NCBI GenBank assembly: GCA_964543795.1
Contig: CAZIZN010000028.1
Span: forward strand, 17,101-81,100
Source of the DNA: JACKIC01 sp964543795
GTDB taxonomy: Bacteria; Planctomycetota; UBA1135; UBA2386
Length of the DNA stretch: 64,000 nucleotides
Direction: 5' to 3'
Under the pieces are notes generated by a model that saw only the letters and a program-made list of their open reading frames with translations, made no database searches and was not told the DNA's origin. This document shows positions 25,758-35,230 of this stretch, one piece after another; position 1 is the first letter of the stretch; every line of letters begins with the position of its first letter. The position numbers and the translations under genes are program-made.

Positions 25758-26683
25758 GGGGCCGCCTCCACGGGCGCGCGGTCGGGCCGCGTGCGCTCGA
25801 CGAAGGTCTCGGCGATCAGGAACGTCGCGAGGTGCTCGGTCTCGGCCGGCACGTGCGCGGCGAACTTGACGAGATCACAGTGCGAGAGGAAGCGCTCGAG
25901 CTCGGCCCGGTGGTCCCGGGCCAGTCGGTCACCCGACTCGAGCTCGCGCAGGAACTCCTCCGTCGTGCGTTCGGGAGCACGCAGACCGAAGCGATCCTCG
26001 AGGTAGGTGCGCAGCACCGCGGAGACCTCGACGTAGAACCGCTCGATCTCGGCCGGCGACGCGCGCGGTGCCGTGCGCAGGCGCGCGAGGGCGCGCAGCG
26101 CGGCCGTGTGCGGCGGCACCAGCGTCGTGCCCGGCGACGGCCGCGCGCGCGCGCGGGTCAGCCACCACGCCGCCGCCAGGGCGAGCGCGAGCCCGCCGGC
26201 GACCGCGAAGACGGGCCAGCGGCGCGCAGCCGGCGGGAAGGGCGCGCCGGGCGCCTCGACCTCGGCAGGCTGGCCGTCGAGCAGCGACGTGACGGTGAAC
26301 CGCTGCTCGGGCGTGCTGGCGGCGACGCTGCCGTCCTTCGCCCTGGCCGTGAACGGCGGCAGCACCAGCTCGCCCGGACCGCGCGCGGGCCGCAGCACCA
26401 GCGTCGTACGCCGCCACGACCCGCCGTGCAGCGGCCGCGCCGGTTCGCTGCGCACCTCGGCGGCGAAGTCCTCGGCGGCGACCTGCGGGGCGAACTCGAC
26501 CTCCAGGCCGTCGCGCCAGAAGAGATCGAGGTGCACGGTCACGGGCTCGAGCAACGGCACGGTCGTCGCCGCGACGTCGATGCGCAGGTCGAGCGCCGCA
26601 GCCGGCGGCTCGGTCCACGGCGCCGCGGGTCCGCCGCAGCCGGCGAGCACGCAACCGAGCCAGAGCCCCGACCAGCGCTTCAT
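25754..26683 (-). CDS. BatD/DUF4381-like lipoprotein of the Bat operon
   Basis: This 309-residue protein has a lipobox LAGC (Cys16) at the N-terminus, a beta-rich domain of about 125 residues resembling the repeat of BatD, a membrane helix at about 158-175, and a helical C-terminal domain (about 185-300) resembling DUF4381-type regions (IERFYVEVSAVLRTYLEDRFGL, TTEEFLREL). It lies between the DUF58 gene and batA with four-base overlaps on both sides. A lipobox plus a downstream membrane helix is an odd combination; an ordinary signal anchor is possible. Function inferred only from the operon. Confidence 0.7.
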   Translation of the reverse strand: MKRWSGLWLGCVLAGCGGPAAPWTEPPAAALDLRIDVAATTVPLLEPVTVHLDLFWRDGLEVEFAPQVAAEDFAAEVRSEPARPLHGGSWRRTTLVLRPARGPGELVLPPFTARAKDGSVAASTPEQRFTVTSLLDGQPAEVEAPGAPFPPAARRWPVFAVAGGLALALAAAWWLTRARARPSPGTTLVPPHTAALRALARLRTAPRASPAEIERFYVEVSAVLRTYLEDRFGLRAPERTTEEFLRELESGDRLARDHRAELERFLSHCDLVKFAAHVPAETEHLATFLIAETFVERTRPDRAPVEAAP

Positions 26684-27618
26684 CGCTTCGCTCCGCGCAG
26701 TTCGCGCATGCGGAAGAACCGCACCAGCGGATCGGCGACGGACCCGGACGTCGGCACGTCGAGCAGGTCGACCTTGCAGCCGCGGCACAGATCGAGCAAT
26801 GCCTGCCGCTCGGCCCGCCAGCGTCGCTGCAGCTCGGCGCGCACGCGGGCGCTGCCGGTGTCCACGAGCACGGTGCGGCCGGTCTCGGGGTCGGCGAGGT
26901 GCAGGACCCCGGCGCGCGGCAGCTCGGCCACGTCGCCGCGCGCGCCGTCGAGCCCGGCCGCGAACGGATCGCGGATGCGCACCGCGATCACGTCGTGCCG
27001 CTGCGCCAGCGAGCGCAGCGGCTTCCGGCAGTCGGCGCCGAGGAAGTCGCTGACGACGAACACGATGGCGCGGCGGCGCTGCACGCGGCCCGCATAGTCC
27101 AGCGCCGCCGGCAGGTCGGAGCCGGCGCCGGCGCGCGGCGGCTCGCAGGCCTCGCGGATCAGCCGCAGCACGTGCCGGCGCCCCTTCTTGGCCGGCACGT
27201 AGCGCTCGATGCGATCGCTGAACGAGACGAGTCCGGCCTTGTCGTTGTTGCGCGCGGCCGCGAACGCGACGCAGCCGACGAACATCGCCGCCGTCTGCGC
27301 CACGGCGCGCCGGCCTGCGCCCGGGGGATTGGTGCCGAACCCCATCGACGCCGACGCGTCGAGCAGGAACAGCACCGTGAGCTCGCGCTCCTCGACGAAC
27401 TTCTTGACGAAGGGCCGACCCGTGCGCGCCGTGACGTTCCAGTCGACGGACCGCATGTCGTCGCCTTCGGCGAACTCGCGCACCTCGTCGAACTCGATGC
27501 CCGAACCGCGGAAGACCGACGAGTAGCCGCCGGCCATGACGTCCGTGACGGTGCGGTCGGCGCGCACCTGGATGCGCCGCGCCTCCGCCAGCAGTTCGGG
27601 GTCGATGGCCCGCGCCAT
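26680..27618 (-). CDS. DUF58-domain protein (VWA-like, MoxR-associated)
   Basis: A 312-residue cytoplasmic protein with the DUF58 signature SGIEFDEVREFAEGDDMRSVDWN (about residues 39-61) followed by FVKKFVEERELTVLFLLDASASM, a VWA-like metal site (DxSxS). DUF58 proteins are nearly always encoded next to MoxR ATPases and are thought to be their adaptors or clients. It starts just after the MoxR gene and overlaps the next gene by four bases. Confidence 0.9.
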   Translation of the reverse strand: MARAIDPELLAEARRIQVRADRTVTDVMAGGYSSVFRGSGIEFDEVREFAEGDDMRSVDWNVTARTGRPFVKKFVEERELTVLFLLDASASMGFGTNPPGAGRRAVAQTAAMFVGCVAFAAARNNDKAGLVSFSDRIERYVPAKKGRRHVLRLIREACEPPRAGAGSDLPAALDYAGRVQRRRAIVFVVSDFLGADCRKPLRSLAQRHDVIAVRIRDPFAAGLDGARGDVAELPRAGVLHLADPETGRTVLVDTGSARVRAELQRRWRAERQALLDLCRGCKVDLLDVPTSGSVADPLVRFFRMRELRGAKR

Positions 27619-27633
27619 GCCTCTGGTCCTCCG

Positions 27634-28623
27634 CTACGGCACGCGCACGGAATCGAACACCTGCTGCAACACCTGCTCGCTCGTCACGCCCTCGGCTTCG
27701 GCCTCGTAGGTCGTCAGCACCCGGTGGCGCAGCACCATCGTGCCGACCGCCTTGACGTCCTGCGGGGTGACGAAGCCACGACCCTCCAGGAAGGCGCGCG
27801 CGCGCGCGGCGCGGGCCAGCGCGAGCGAGGCGCGCGGCGAGGCGCCGTAGAGGATCATCGGCGCCAGCCTGGCGAGCCCGACGGCCGCCGGTTCGCGCGT
27901 CGCGAAGACGAGGTCGACGATGTAGCTCTTGACCTTGTCGTCGAGGTAGATCGTGTCGAGCAGCTGGCGCATGCGCAGCAGCTCCTGCGGCGTCGTCGCG
28001 GGACGCACCTCGTGGTGCGACGACAGACCGGCCATGCGGTCGATGATCTTCAGTTCCTCCGCCTTGCTCGGGTAACCGACCACGAGCTTGACCATGAAGC
28101 GGTCGACCTGCGCCTCGGGCAGCGCGTAGGTGCCCTCCTGCTCGACCGGGTTCTGCGTCGCCAGCACGAGGAACGGGTCCGGGAGCTTGCGGGTGTCGCC
28201 GGCCAGCGTGACCTGGCGCTCCTGCATCGCTTCGAGCAGCGCCGACTGCACCTTGGCCGGTGCGCGGTTGATCTCGTCGGCGAGCACGAAGTTCGCGAAC
28301 ACCGGCCCTTCCTTGACCTGCCATTCGCCGGTCTTGGGGTTGTAGACGTGCGTGCCGACGAGGTCCGCGGGCAGGAGGTCGGGCGTGAACTGGATGCGGC
28401 GGAACTGACCACCGACGGCGCGCGCGAGCGAACTGACGGCGAGCGACTTGGCGAGACCGGGCAGACCCTCGAGCAGCACGTGGCCGTCGGCGAGCAGCGC
28501 GATCAGGAGCCCGTCGAGCAGCGCGTCCTGGCCGACGATGACGTTCTGCAGGGCCGAACGCACCGCCTGCAGGGCGCGACTCTCGGACTGGATCTTCTGG
28601 GCGATGGCGACGACGTCGGTCAT
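27634..28623 (-). CDS. MoxR family AAA+ ATPase
   Basis: A 329-residue AAA+ protein. Walker A is GLPGLAKS (53-60), Walker B is LADEINRAP (DEIN at 117-120), and the sensor-1 stretch ATQNPVEQEGTYALPEAQVDRF is intact. MoxR ATPases act as chaperones in maturation of metal-dependent or VWA-containing protein complexes. Here it would work with the DUF58, BatA and BatB proteins encoded directly downstream. The ATG at 28623 follows a 61-base gap, the largest inside this operon. Confidence 0.93.
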   Translation of the reverse strand: MTDVVAIAQKIQSESRALQAVRSALQNVIVGQDALLDGLLIALLADGHVLLEGLPGLAKSLAVSSLARAVGGQFRRIQFTPDLLPADLVGTHVYNPKTGEWQVKEGPVFANFVLADEINRAPAKVQSALLEAMQERQVTLAGDTRKLPDPFLVLATQNPVEQEGTYALPEAQVDRFMVKLVVGYPSKAEELKIIDRMAGLSSHHEVRPATTPQELLRMRQLLDTIYLDDKVKSYIVDLVFATREPAAVGLARLAPMILYGASPRASLALARAARARAFLEGRGFVTPQDVKAVGTMVLRHRVLTTYEAEAEGVTSEQVLQQVFDSVRVP

Positions 28624-28684
28624 GGGCGGAGGGTGCGAGTCGGGCGAAAAACGGCCCAGGACGATACCGGCCCGCCAGGACTCC

Positions 28685-29155
28685 TCAATCGCCGCGGTCG
28701 CCGTTCGGCAGCCGCGACGCGAAACGTTCGCGCAGCGCCAGGAAGCGCAGGCCGGCCAGCGCCGCCGGGTCGCTGCGACTCCGGGCCCACGCCAGCGCCG
28801 CCTCGCCGCCGGCGGCGGCCAGCGAACGCTCGGCGAAGGCCGGCTCGCCGGCGACGGCGACCGCCGCGAGCGCATCGCCGAGGCGCGCGCGGCCGCCGGC
28901 GAACTCGCGTGCCGCCTCCTGCCAGCGCGTCGACGGCGCCTCGGCGCCGACGAGGTCGCGCAGCGCCAGCGCATCGGCGAGACCGATGCCGGCTGCGGCG
29001 GCAACGGCGCGCGCCGCCGCACGGTCGCGTTCGATGGCGAGGAACGGCGACCGGGCGCGCAGCGCCGCCAGCGCCAGCCAGAAGGCCGCCAGGGCCGCCA
29101 GCAGCCACGGCCACGAGCCACGCCGTCGCGCGCCCGCTCCGACGGCCGTGTTCAC
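28685..29155 (-). CDS. Small membrane-anchored helical protein, unknown function
   Basis: The 156-residue protein has one membrane helix near the N-terminus (about residues 15-32) and then an Ala/Arg-rich helical region without recognisable motifs. The GTG start overlaps the stop of the large HEAT gene by four bases, so it is co-translated with it. It precedes moxR in the same direction and may be part of the Bat complex. I do not recognise a family. Confidence 0.65.
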   Translation of the reverse strand: MNTAVGAGARRRGSWPWLLAALAAFWLALAALRARSPFLAIERDRAAARAVAAAAGIGLADALALRDLVGAEAPSTRWQEAAREFAGGRARLGDALAAVAVAGEPAFAERSLAAAGGEAALAWARSRSDPAALAGLRFLALRERFASRLPNGDRGD

Positions 29156-32031
29156 CGGCCCTGCGCAGCGCGCGCGGACTCCGCCAGGAGGCGGTAACGA
29201 GCGGCGATGCCCTCGCGCTCGGCGCGGGGCGAGTTGATCGACACGACGCCGAAGTCCTCGCGCGTGGTGCCGCGCAGCACGGCCGCCGCGAGCACCGCGA
29301 AGCGCGCCTCCTTCGCCTCGACGAGCAGCCTGGCGAGTTCCTCGATCGCCGCCGGGTCGCGCTCGACGACGAACTGCTCCTCGCGCAGGGTCGTCGCCAC
29401 CTTCGCGGCGCGCAAGCCGTCGAGCAGCCACCGCCACTGCGGCAGCGCCCGGTTCTGACGCCACCAGGCGTCCATCGCACCGACCCGGTCCTCCGCGGCG
29501 AGCAGATCGACGCCCGTCGTGCAGGACAGCAGCGTCGCCGCCTCGACCGACATGCCCGGATCGCGCAGCATGTCCATGAGGTCGGGCACGACCTGGGGAT
29601 CCTGGTAGAGCCCGAGCAGCAGGACGAGCTGCCGCCGGATCGCGACGTCGCGCACGGCCTGCATCTGGTGGCGCAGCGCCGGCACGGCCAGGACACCTCC
29701 CTGCCGCTGCAGGTAGTACCGCGCCAGCGCGCCGAGGTCCTTGCCGTGGCCGATCACCGCCAGTTCGGCGAGCAGATGCGAAGACCGAGGGTCGCGCAGC
29801 TCGCCGAGCCCGCGCAACGCGGCGTCCTTGTCCTCCTGCTCCGGCGCGGACAGGGCGCGTTCGAGCACGCTGAACGCCTGCGGGCCGCCCACCCGGCCGA
29901 GCGACCGCAGGCATTCGCGGCGCAGCAGGGGCATGGTCTCGGGGGCGGCGATGTGACCGATCAGCGCCGCGGCCGCGGGCTCGAACTGCAACTGCCCGAC
30001 CGCGTAGGCGGCCTTCATCTGCACATTCGGATCGGCGTCGGCGAGCAGTTCGACGAGGCGGGGACCGGCGCGCAGGTCGCGCACGGCGACGACTTCGTCC
30101 ACCGCCGCGCGGCGCACCGCCGGGCGTTCGTCGGCGAGCGCGGCGAGCACGGCTTCGGGCCCCAGCACGGCGAAGACCGCACGCACTGCCTTCAGTTCGC
30201 CGCCCTGACGGGCCGCGAAGTCGACGCAGTCGCGCCAGACCTTGTCGCCGGGGACTCCCGCCGCCAGCTCCAGCAGGCGCAGCTCGGACTCGCCGAACTC
30301 CTGCGTCCTGCCCAGCAGGGCCAGGATGCGCGCACCGTCGTCGGGACCGAGCAGTTGCTGCCGCTGGGGATGCGAGAAGAGGTAGGCGAGACCGCGCGTG
30401 CGCAGGACGACGGGCAGCGTCTGCCAGGTGTTCACGATGCGGCGGGCGAACCGCCGGGCCCGTTCGAGCTCGTCGCTGTTCTCGTCGCGCCAGCGGCGCT
30501 CGGCGCGCCAGAACGCCGCGCGGTCGGGCTCGTCGGTCGGGTGACGGAACAGCTGCCATGCCTCCGCTTCGAGCCTCTCCTGCACGATCTGCGCGAGGGC
30601 GTCGAACGCCGGGTGCTCGATGTTGGGCACGGCGACCTGCGCCCTGGCGCCGGCGACCTGCACCTGCAGCGACCTCGCCACCGGCAGGCCCGAGGCGTCG
30701 CGGAACCGTTCGACCTCGCCCCATCCGGCGCTGCGCAGGGCCGCCGCCAGGGCGAGCATCTGCTCGCGCGTCAGCAGCACCTCGAACGCGCCGTCGAGCG
30801 GTTGGAGATCGGCGAGGTCCTCGCCGATCAGCCGCACGGCGCGCTGGTCGCGCCGCAGCGTCACGATGACCTTGCCGGCGGTCTCGGGTGCCACGACGAC
30901 GTCGGCACGCATGCCGAGGAAGTCCGCGCTCTGCGTCTTCCACCAGTCGCGCCAGCGCATGCCGTCCACCCCGGCGGGCAAGCGGCCGGTGAGCAGCAGC
31001 AGCCGCTGCTCGGACGGCTGGCGCAGCATGTCCAGGTTGGACACGAAACCCTGCGGCTCGACCACGTCGAGCAGGCGCTCGACGATGTCGGTGTCCGGGT
31101 ACGAGGCGCCGCCCGCGCTCCGATAGGCGAGGTCGGCGAGCGGCACGGCGACGAGGCTGCGCGTGACCGGCTCGGGGTCGCGCAGGCGGTCCGTCAGCGC
31201 GGGCTGCCAGGATTCGTCCAGCAGTCGGCGGCCCGTGCCGCGCTCGATCTGCGCCAGCGCGAAGGCCGCGTAGGCCCAGCCGCGGTCGATCGGCGGCTCG
31301 TTGCAGAGCTTCACCAGGTGCGGCGCCGCGGTGTTGCCGAGCCCGATCAGCGCCTCGCACGCGTAGGCGGCCAACGCCGGCTGTTTGGACAGCAACTCGA
31401 CGAGGCGAAGGCAGGCGCGGTCCTCGCCGAGCGCCCGCAACAGGTCGACGCCGCGCAGCTGCAGGTCGAGCGACTGGTCGCCGGAGAGCTGCATCGCGAA
31501 ATGCATGTCCTCGGGTTGCACCATCTTCGCGAGCACCTCGGTGGCCGCGCGCCGCACCCCGGCGATGCGGCCGCGGATGCACTCCTGCAGCGCCTTGCGA
31601 GCGCCGTCGCCCTGCAGCAGGGCCATCGTCTCGACGGTCGGACGGGTGGCCTCGGCGAGCGGCCGCGCCAGCAGCTGGAACAGCAGTTCGTCGCCGACCT
31701 TCGGGGTGCCGAACCGCCGCGCGACGACCATCAGGTTCTGCATCTCGTTGGCGCGCGCCGTGCGCGCCACCTCGAGCATCAGCGACTCGAGCTGGGGGTA
31801 CTGCAGGCCGATCTCCTGCAGCCGGGCCTCGACCTTGGGGGCCGGGTTCTGCATCTCGACGAGGTCGCGCCGGAAGCGCTGGAGTTCGGTCTCCGGCCGC
31901 GGCGCGGCGACCGCCGGCTGGGCGGGCTTGCGCGGCGGCGGGATGCCCAGTTCGCCCTGCGCCGGCAGCGCAGCGACGAGAACAGCGGCGGTCGACGAGA
32001 GGGAGCGCAGCAGCGAAGCGGACGACATCAT
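29152..32031 (-). CDS. Large secreted HEAT-repeat protein
   Basis: A 959-residue protein with a signal peptide (about residues 1-25, cut near LPAQG). Two blocks of HEAT/armadillo-like repeats are visible, roughly 60-300 and 600-850, with units such as RPAVRRAAVDEVVAVRDLRAGPRLVELLADADPNVQMKAAYAVGQL-type phrasing. The middle (about 320-560) is a different, mixed region. HEAT proteins are common in Planctomycetota; most are scaffolds. It is the first gene of the apparent 12 kb Bat operon. Adjacent ATGs at 32031 and 32028 are equally good starts. Confidence 0.75.
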   Translation of the reverse strand: MMSSASLLRSLSSTAAVLVAALPAQGELGIPPPRKPAQPAVAAPRPETELQRFRRDLVEMQNPAPKVEARLQEIGLQYPQLESLMLEVARTARANEMQNLMVVARRFGTPKVGDELLFQLLARPLAEATRPTVETMALLQGDGARKALQECIRGRIAGVRRAATEVLAKMVQPEDMHFAMQLSGDQSLDLQLRGVDLLRALGEDRACLRLVELLSKQPALAAYACEALIGLGNTAAPHLVKLCNEPPIDRGWAYAAFALAQIERGTGRRLLDESWQPALTDRLRDPEPVTRSLVAVPLADLAYRSAGGASYPDTDIVERLLDVVEPQGFVSNLDMLRQPSEQRLLLLTGRLPAGVDGMRWRDWWKTQSADFLGMRADVVVAPETAGKVIVTLRRDQRAVRLIGEDLADLQPLDGAFEVLLTREQMLALAAALRSAGWGEVERFRDASGLPVARSLQVQVAGARAQVAVPNIEHPAFDALAQIVQERLEAEAWQLFRHPTDEPDRAAFWRAERRWRDENSDELERARRFARRIVNTWQTLPVVLRTRGLAYLFSHPQRQQLLGPDDGARILALLGRTQEFGESELRLLELAAGVPGDKVWRDCVDFAARQGGELKAVRAVFAVLGPEAVLAALADERPAVRRAAVDEVVAVRDLRAGPRLVELLADADPNVQMKAAYAVGQLQFEPAAAALIGHIAAPETMPLLRRECLRSLGRVGGPQAFSVLERALSAPEQEDKDAALRGLGELRDPRSSHLLAELAVIGHGKDLGALARYYLQRQGGVLAVPALRHQMQAVRDVAIRRQLVLLLGLYQDPQVVPDLMDMLRDPGMSVEAATLLSCTTGVDLLAAEDRVGAMDAWWRQNRALPQWRWLLDGLRAAKVATTLREEQFVVERDPAAIEELARLLVEAKEARFAVLAAAVLRGTTREDFGVVSINSPRAEREGIAARYRLLAESARAAQGR

Positions 32032-32173
32032 GGGGCAGCCGGGCGTGGGACGGAACGGGCCGGGGGGTCGAGGCGGTTCCGCGGGACCGGGCGAGGATAG
32101 CGGCGGGTGCGGGCGCTGTCTCGCATTCGGCCAGCTTGCATCCGGGGCCCGCGGGGTCACGATCCTCCGCCCC

Positions 32174-33088
32174 TTGTCCCCGCCGGCCCTGCTCGTCCAC
32201 CTCGCCCTGCTGACCGTGTCGCTGCTGTTCGGCGCGAACTACGTGTTCACCAAGCAGATCCTCGGCACGGTCTCGCCCGCGGCATGGGTGCTGTGCCGGG
32301 TCGCCGCGGCGACGGCGGTGATCGTGCCGCTCGCCCTCTGGATGCGCTCGCGGCGAGCCCTGCCGCGGCGCGGCGTCTGGCTCGGGCTGGTGGTCGCGGC
32401 CTTCTTCGGCATCTTCGCGAACCAGATCCTGTTCACCGAGGGCATGGCGCGCACCACCCCCCAGCACAGCGCGGTGGTCAACGCCTGCATCCCGACGTGG
32501 ACCCTGCTCGTCGCGGCGGCCATGCGGCAGGAGCGCCTGACCTGGACCCGCGTGGCCGCCATCGTCGTCGCCCTGCTGGGGGTGCAGTATCTGCTCGGCG
32601 TGGACCGCCTGCTGTTCGGCGGCGACCCCGCGACCGCGGATGCGCAGGCGACCCTGCTCGGCGATCTGCTGACGCTGGCGAACGGCATCTCGTTCGCGAT
32701 CCACCTCGTGCTGATGCGCCGCCTCGGCCGCGAGGTCGATCCGTGGCTGGCGACCTCGGTGATGTTCGTCGCGGCGACGACCATGATGGCCGGCTACAGC
32801 CTGCCGCGCGCCGGCGCCGACTGTGGGGCGGCGCTGCTGTCGCCGCCGACGCTCTGGTTCGCGCTCTACGCGGTGCTGTTCGCCACGGTGCTGACCTACC
32901 TGCTCAACACCTGGGCGCTGCGCCACACCCACAGTTCGCAGGTCGCGCTCTACATCAACGTGCAGCCGCTCGTCGCCGCCGCGCTCGACGTCGCCTTCGG
33001 CGCCCCGGCCCCCGGGCACCGCTTCTACGTCGCGCTGGGCCTCGTCGCGCTCGGCCTCTGGCTGCAGAACGCGTCGCGGTCGCGCTGA
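32174..33088 (+). CDS. EamA/DMT-family transporter
   Basis: A 304-residue protein with about ten hydrophobic helices in two homologous halves. This is the EamA (drug/metabolite transporter) layout, with motifs such as LFGANYVFTKQIL at the start of the first half and TYLLNTWALRHTHSSQVALYINVQPLVAA in the second. The substrate cannot be told. No ATG or GTG exists at a sensible place; the best start is TTG at 32174, giving an N-terminus right before helix 1. No good ribosome site is visible. It is divergent from the HEAT operon. Confidence 0.8.
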   Translation: MSPPALLVHLALLTVSLLFGANYVFTKQILGTVSPAAWVLCRVAAATAVIVPLALWMRSRRALPRRGVWLGLVVAAFFGIFANQILFTEGMARTTPQHSAVVNACIPTWTLLVAAAMRQERLTWTRVAAIVVALLGVQYLLGVDRLLFGGDPATADAQATLLGDLLTLANGISFAIHLVLMRRLGREVDPWLATSVMFVAATTMMAGYSLPRAGADCGAALLSPPTLWFALYAVLFATVLTYLLNTWALRHTHSSQVALYINVQPLVAAALDVAFGAPAPGHRFYVALGLVALGLWLQNASRSR

Positions 33089-33133
33089 ACCCGTTCCCCC
33101 GCTGCCGCCGCGCGGCTACCGTGCGCGGCCCCC

Positions 33134-34405
33134 ATGACGGAACTCCGCCTCGGCCAGCAACTCGAACTGCGCATCGACCGGCTCGCGTTCGGCGGCTCGG
33201 CCGTGGCGCGCCACGACGGCATGGCGGTGTTCGTGCCGTTGGCTGCACCCGGCGACCTGGTGCGCGCCGAGATCGTCGAACTCGATCGCAAGTTCGCCCG
33301 CGCGCGCCTGCTCGACGTACTCGAACCCGGCCCCGATCGCGTGGCACCGCGCTGCCGCCACTTCGGCGAGTGCGGCGGCTGCCAGTTCCAGCACGTCGAC
33401 TACGCGGCCCAGGTCCTCGCGAAGGCGGAGTTCGTGCGCGACGCGCTCGCCCGCACCGGGGGTTTCGACTGGCCGGACCCCGTGCGGGTGCACCATGCGG
33501 AGCCGTGGGGTTACCGGGTGCGCACCCAGCTCAAGCTGGTCGCGACCTCGGGCCAGCGCACGGACGGCAGGCACGGCCGCCTGCGCAAACGCGAACGGCG
33601 GGCGCTGGGCGCCGGGGCCGCGACCGACGCACCCGACGGACCCGCCGAGCCGCGCCTCGGATTCCACCGGGCCTTCGAACACAGCGTCGTCGACATCGAG
33701 GAGTGCCCCGTCCTGGCCCCCGGACTCGAGAGCGCGCTGCCCCGGATCCGGGCCGCGCTCGCCGGCATGCCGCGCGCCGAGTGGCCGTACCAGATCGACG
33801 GCGGCTGCGGCGTCGAAGGTGCGTCGTGGGCGCCCGACCTTCCCGGTCTGCGCAAGGATCTCGTCGTGCACGAGGTGCTCGGCTACCGCTACCTCATCGA
33901 GCCCGAGAGCTTCTTCCAGGGCAATCGACACCTCGTCGCCGACCTCGTGCGCGGCGCGATCGGCGACGAGCGCGGCGACCTCGCCTTCGACCTCTACGCC
34001 GGGGTCGGGCTGTTCTCGCTGCCGCTCGGCGAGCGCTTCACGCGCGTCGTCGCGGTCGAGGACGAACGGCGCGCCGCGACGCTCGGCCGCGTCAACGTCA
34101 AGAACAACGGTCGCGACAACGTCAGCTACCTGCGCGCCACGACCGAGCAGTTCCTGACCGGCAACAAACAGCGGCCCGACCTCGTGCTGATGGACCCGCC
34201 GCGGCTCGGCGCCAGACCGGCGCTGCCGTTCCTGCTGCGGCTCCGCCCCACCCGGCTCGTCTACGTCTCGTGCGACCCGCAGACGCTGGCGCGCGACCTG
34301 CGGACGCTCGTCGACGGCGGCTACGATCTGCTCGAGGTCGAGGCCTACGACATGTTCCCGCAGACCTTCCACGTCGAATGCGTCGCGCGGCTGGCGCTGC
34401 GCTGA
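33134..34405 (+). CDS. 23S rRNA (uracil-C5)-methyltransferase, RlmD/TrmA family
   Basis: This 423-residue enzyme has an N-terminal TRAM-like RNA-binding domain (about 4-60) and a [4Fe-4S] cluster site: Cys74, Cys80, Cys83 and Cys191. A SAM-binding DLYAGVGLFS (286-295) and the catalytic cysteine Cys380 in VSCDPQTLARDL follow. It methylates C5 of a uridine, most likely U1939 or U747 of 23S rRNA. An inserted charged stretch (about 140-175) is longer than in E. coli RlmD. The next gene starts five bases after its stop. Confidence 0.9.
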   Translation: MTELRLGQQLELRIDRLAFGGSAVARHDGMAVFVPLAAPGDLVRAEIVELDRKFARARLLDVLEPGPDRVAPRCRHFGECGGCQFQHVDYAAQVLAKAEFVRDALARTGGFDWPDPVRVHHAEPWGYRVRTQLKLVATSGQRTDGRHGRLRKRERRALGAGAATDAPDGPAEPRLGFHRAFEHSVVDIEECPVLAPGLESALPRIRAALAGMPRAEWPYQIDGGCGVEGASWAPDLPGLRKDLVVHEVLGYRYLIEPESFFQGNRHLVADLVRGAIGDERGDLAFDLYAGVGLFSLPLGERFTRVVAVEDERRAATLGRVNVKNNGRDNVSYLRATTEQFLTGNKQRPDLVLMDPPRLGARPALPFLLRLRPTRLVYVSCDPQTLARDLRTLVDGGYDLLEVEAYDMFPQTFHVECVARLALR

Positions 34406-34410
34406 GTGCC

Positions 34411-35208
34411 ATGGAAACACGCTTCCTCCCCGTCGACGGCGCCCGCCTCGCCGTGCATGTCGCCGGCCGCGGTCCGCTCGCCCTGCTGCTGCACGGCTAC
34501 CCGCTCGACCACCGCATGTGGCTCGACACGCTGCGCGGCCCCCTCGCGGCGCAGCACACGCTGGTCGCGCTCGACCTCCGCGGCCACGGGCTGTCGCCGT
34601 GGTGCGGCGATGCGGTGCACACGATGGAGCGCTTCGCGGCCGATGCCGCGGCGGTCATCCGCGCGCTCAGCGACGAGCCGGTCGACGTGGTCGGCCTGTC
34701 GATGGGCGGCTACGTCGCGCTGAGCCTCTGGGCCGAACACCGGGAACTGGTGCGTTCCCTGGCGCTGGCGAACACGAAGGCGACCGCGGACACGGAAGCC
34801 GGCCGCAGCGCCCGCGCCGCGGCGATCGACACCGTGGTCGGCGAAGGCCGCCGTGCGATCGCCGATGCGATGCTGCCGAAGCTGCTCGCGAAGGACGGCG
34901 ATCCGCTGCTGCGCGCCCGCGTGCAGTCGATGATCGAGGGCACCGCGGTCGAGACCGTCGTCGCCGATCTGCGCGGCCTCGCGGCGCGGCCCGACCGCTC
35001 GGCGCTGCTGGCGACGATCGACCTGCCGGCGCTCGTGCTGGTCGGAGAGCACGATGCGATCACGCCGCTGGCGGACGCCGAGTTCCTCGCCAACGGCATC
35101 CCGGACGGACGTCTCGCCGTGCTGCCGGGCGCCGCGCACCTGACGCCGATGGAGGCGCCCGATGCGTTCGCGCAGGCGGTCGGAGCGCTGTGGGCGGCGC
35201 GGCCTTGA
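34411..35208 (+). CDS. Alpha/beta hydrolase
   Basis: A 265-residue alpha/beta-hydrolase fold protein. The oxyanion HGYPLDHRMW region is near residues 28-37, the nucleophile elbow GLSMGG has Ser97, a late aspartate lies in GEHDAITP, and the catalytic histidine in GAAHLTPMEAP. These are the complete triad. The fold resembles 3-oxoadipate enol-lactonase and carboxylesterase types, but the substrate is unknown. It follows the rRNA methyltransferase gene by five bases and is probably co-transcribed. Confidence 0.85.
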   Translation: METRFLPVDGARLAVHVAGRGPLALLLHGYPLDHRMWLDTLRGPLAAQHTLVALDLRGHGLSPWCGDAVHTMERFAADAAAVIRALSDEPVDVVGLSMGGYVALSLWAEHRELVRSLALANTKATADTEAGRSARAAAIDTVVGEGRRAIADAMLPKLLAKDGDPLLRARVQSMIEGTAVETVVADLRGLAARPDRSALLATIDLPALVLVGEHDAITPLADAEFLANGIPDGRLAVLPGAAHLTPMEAPDAFAQAVGALWAARP

Positions 35209-35214
35209 CCCCGT

Positions 35215-35230
35215 CGGGGCGGCGGCCCCG
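35215..35230. terminator. Possible bidirectional terminator hairpin
   Basis: Exactly between the two convergent stop codons lies a perfect six-bp stem CGGGGC/GCCCCG with a four-base loop. There is no T-tract on either side, so Rho-independent action is uncertain; the position is the main argument. Confidence 0.35.

Noticed and set aside
26899..32100. A 1733-codon open frame on the plus strand across the Bat operon
   Set aside because: It spans the ends of several real genes on the other strand and lacks motifs, a sign of an antisense shadow.
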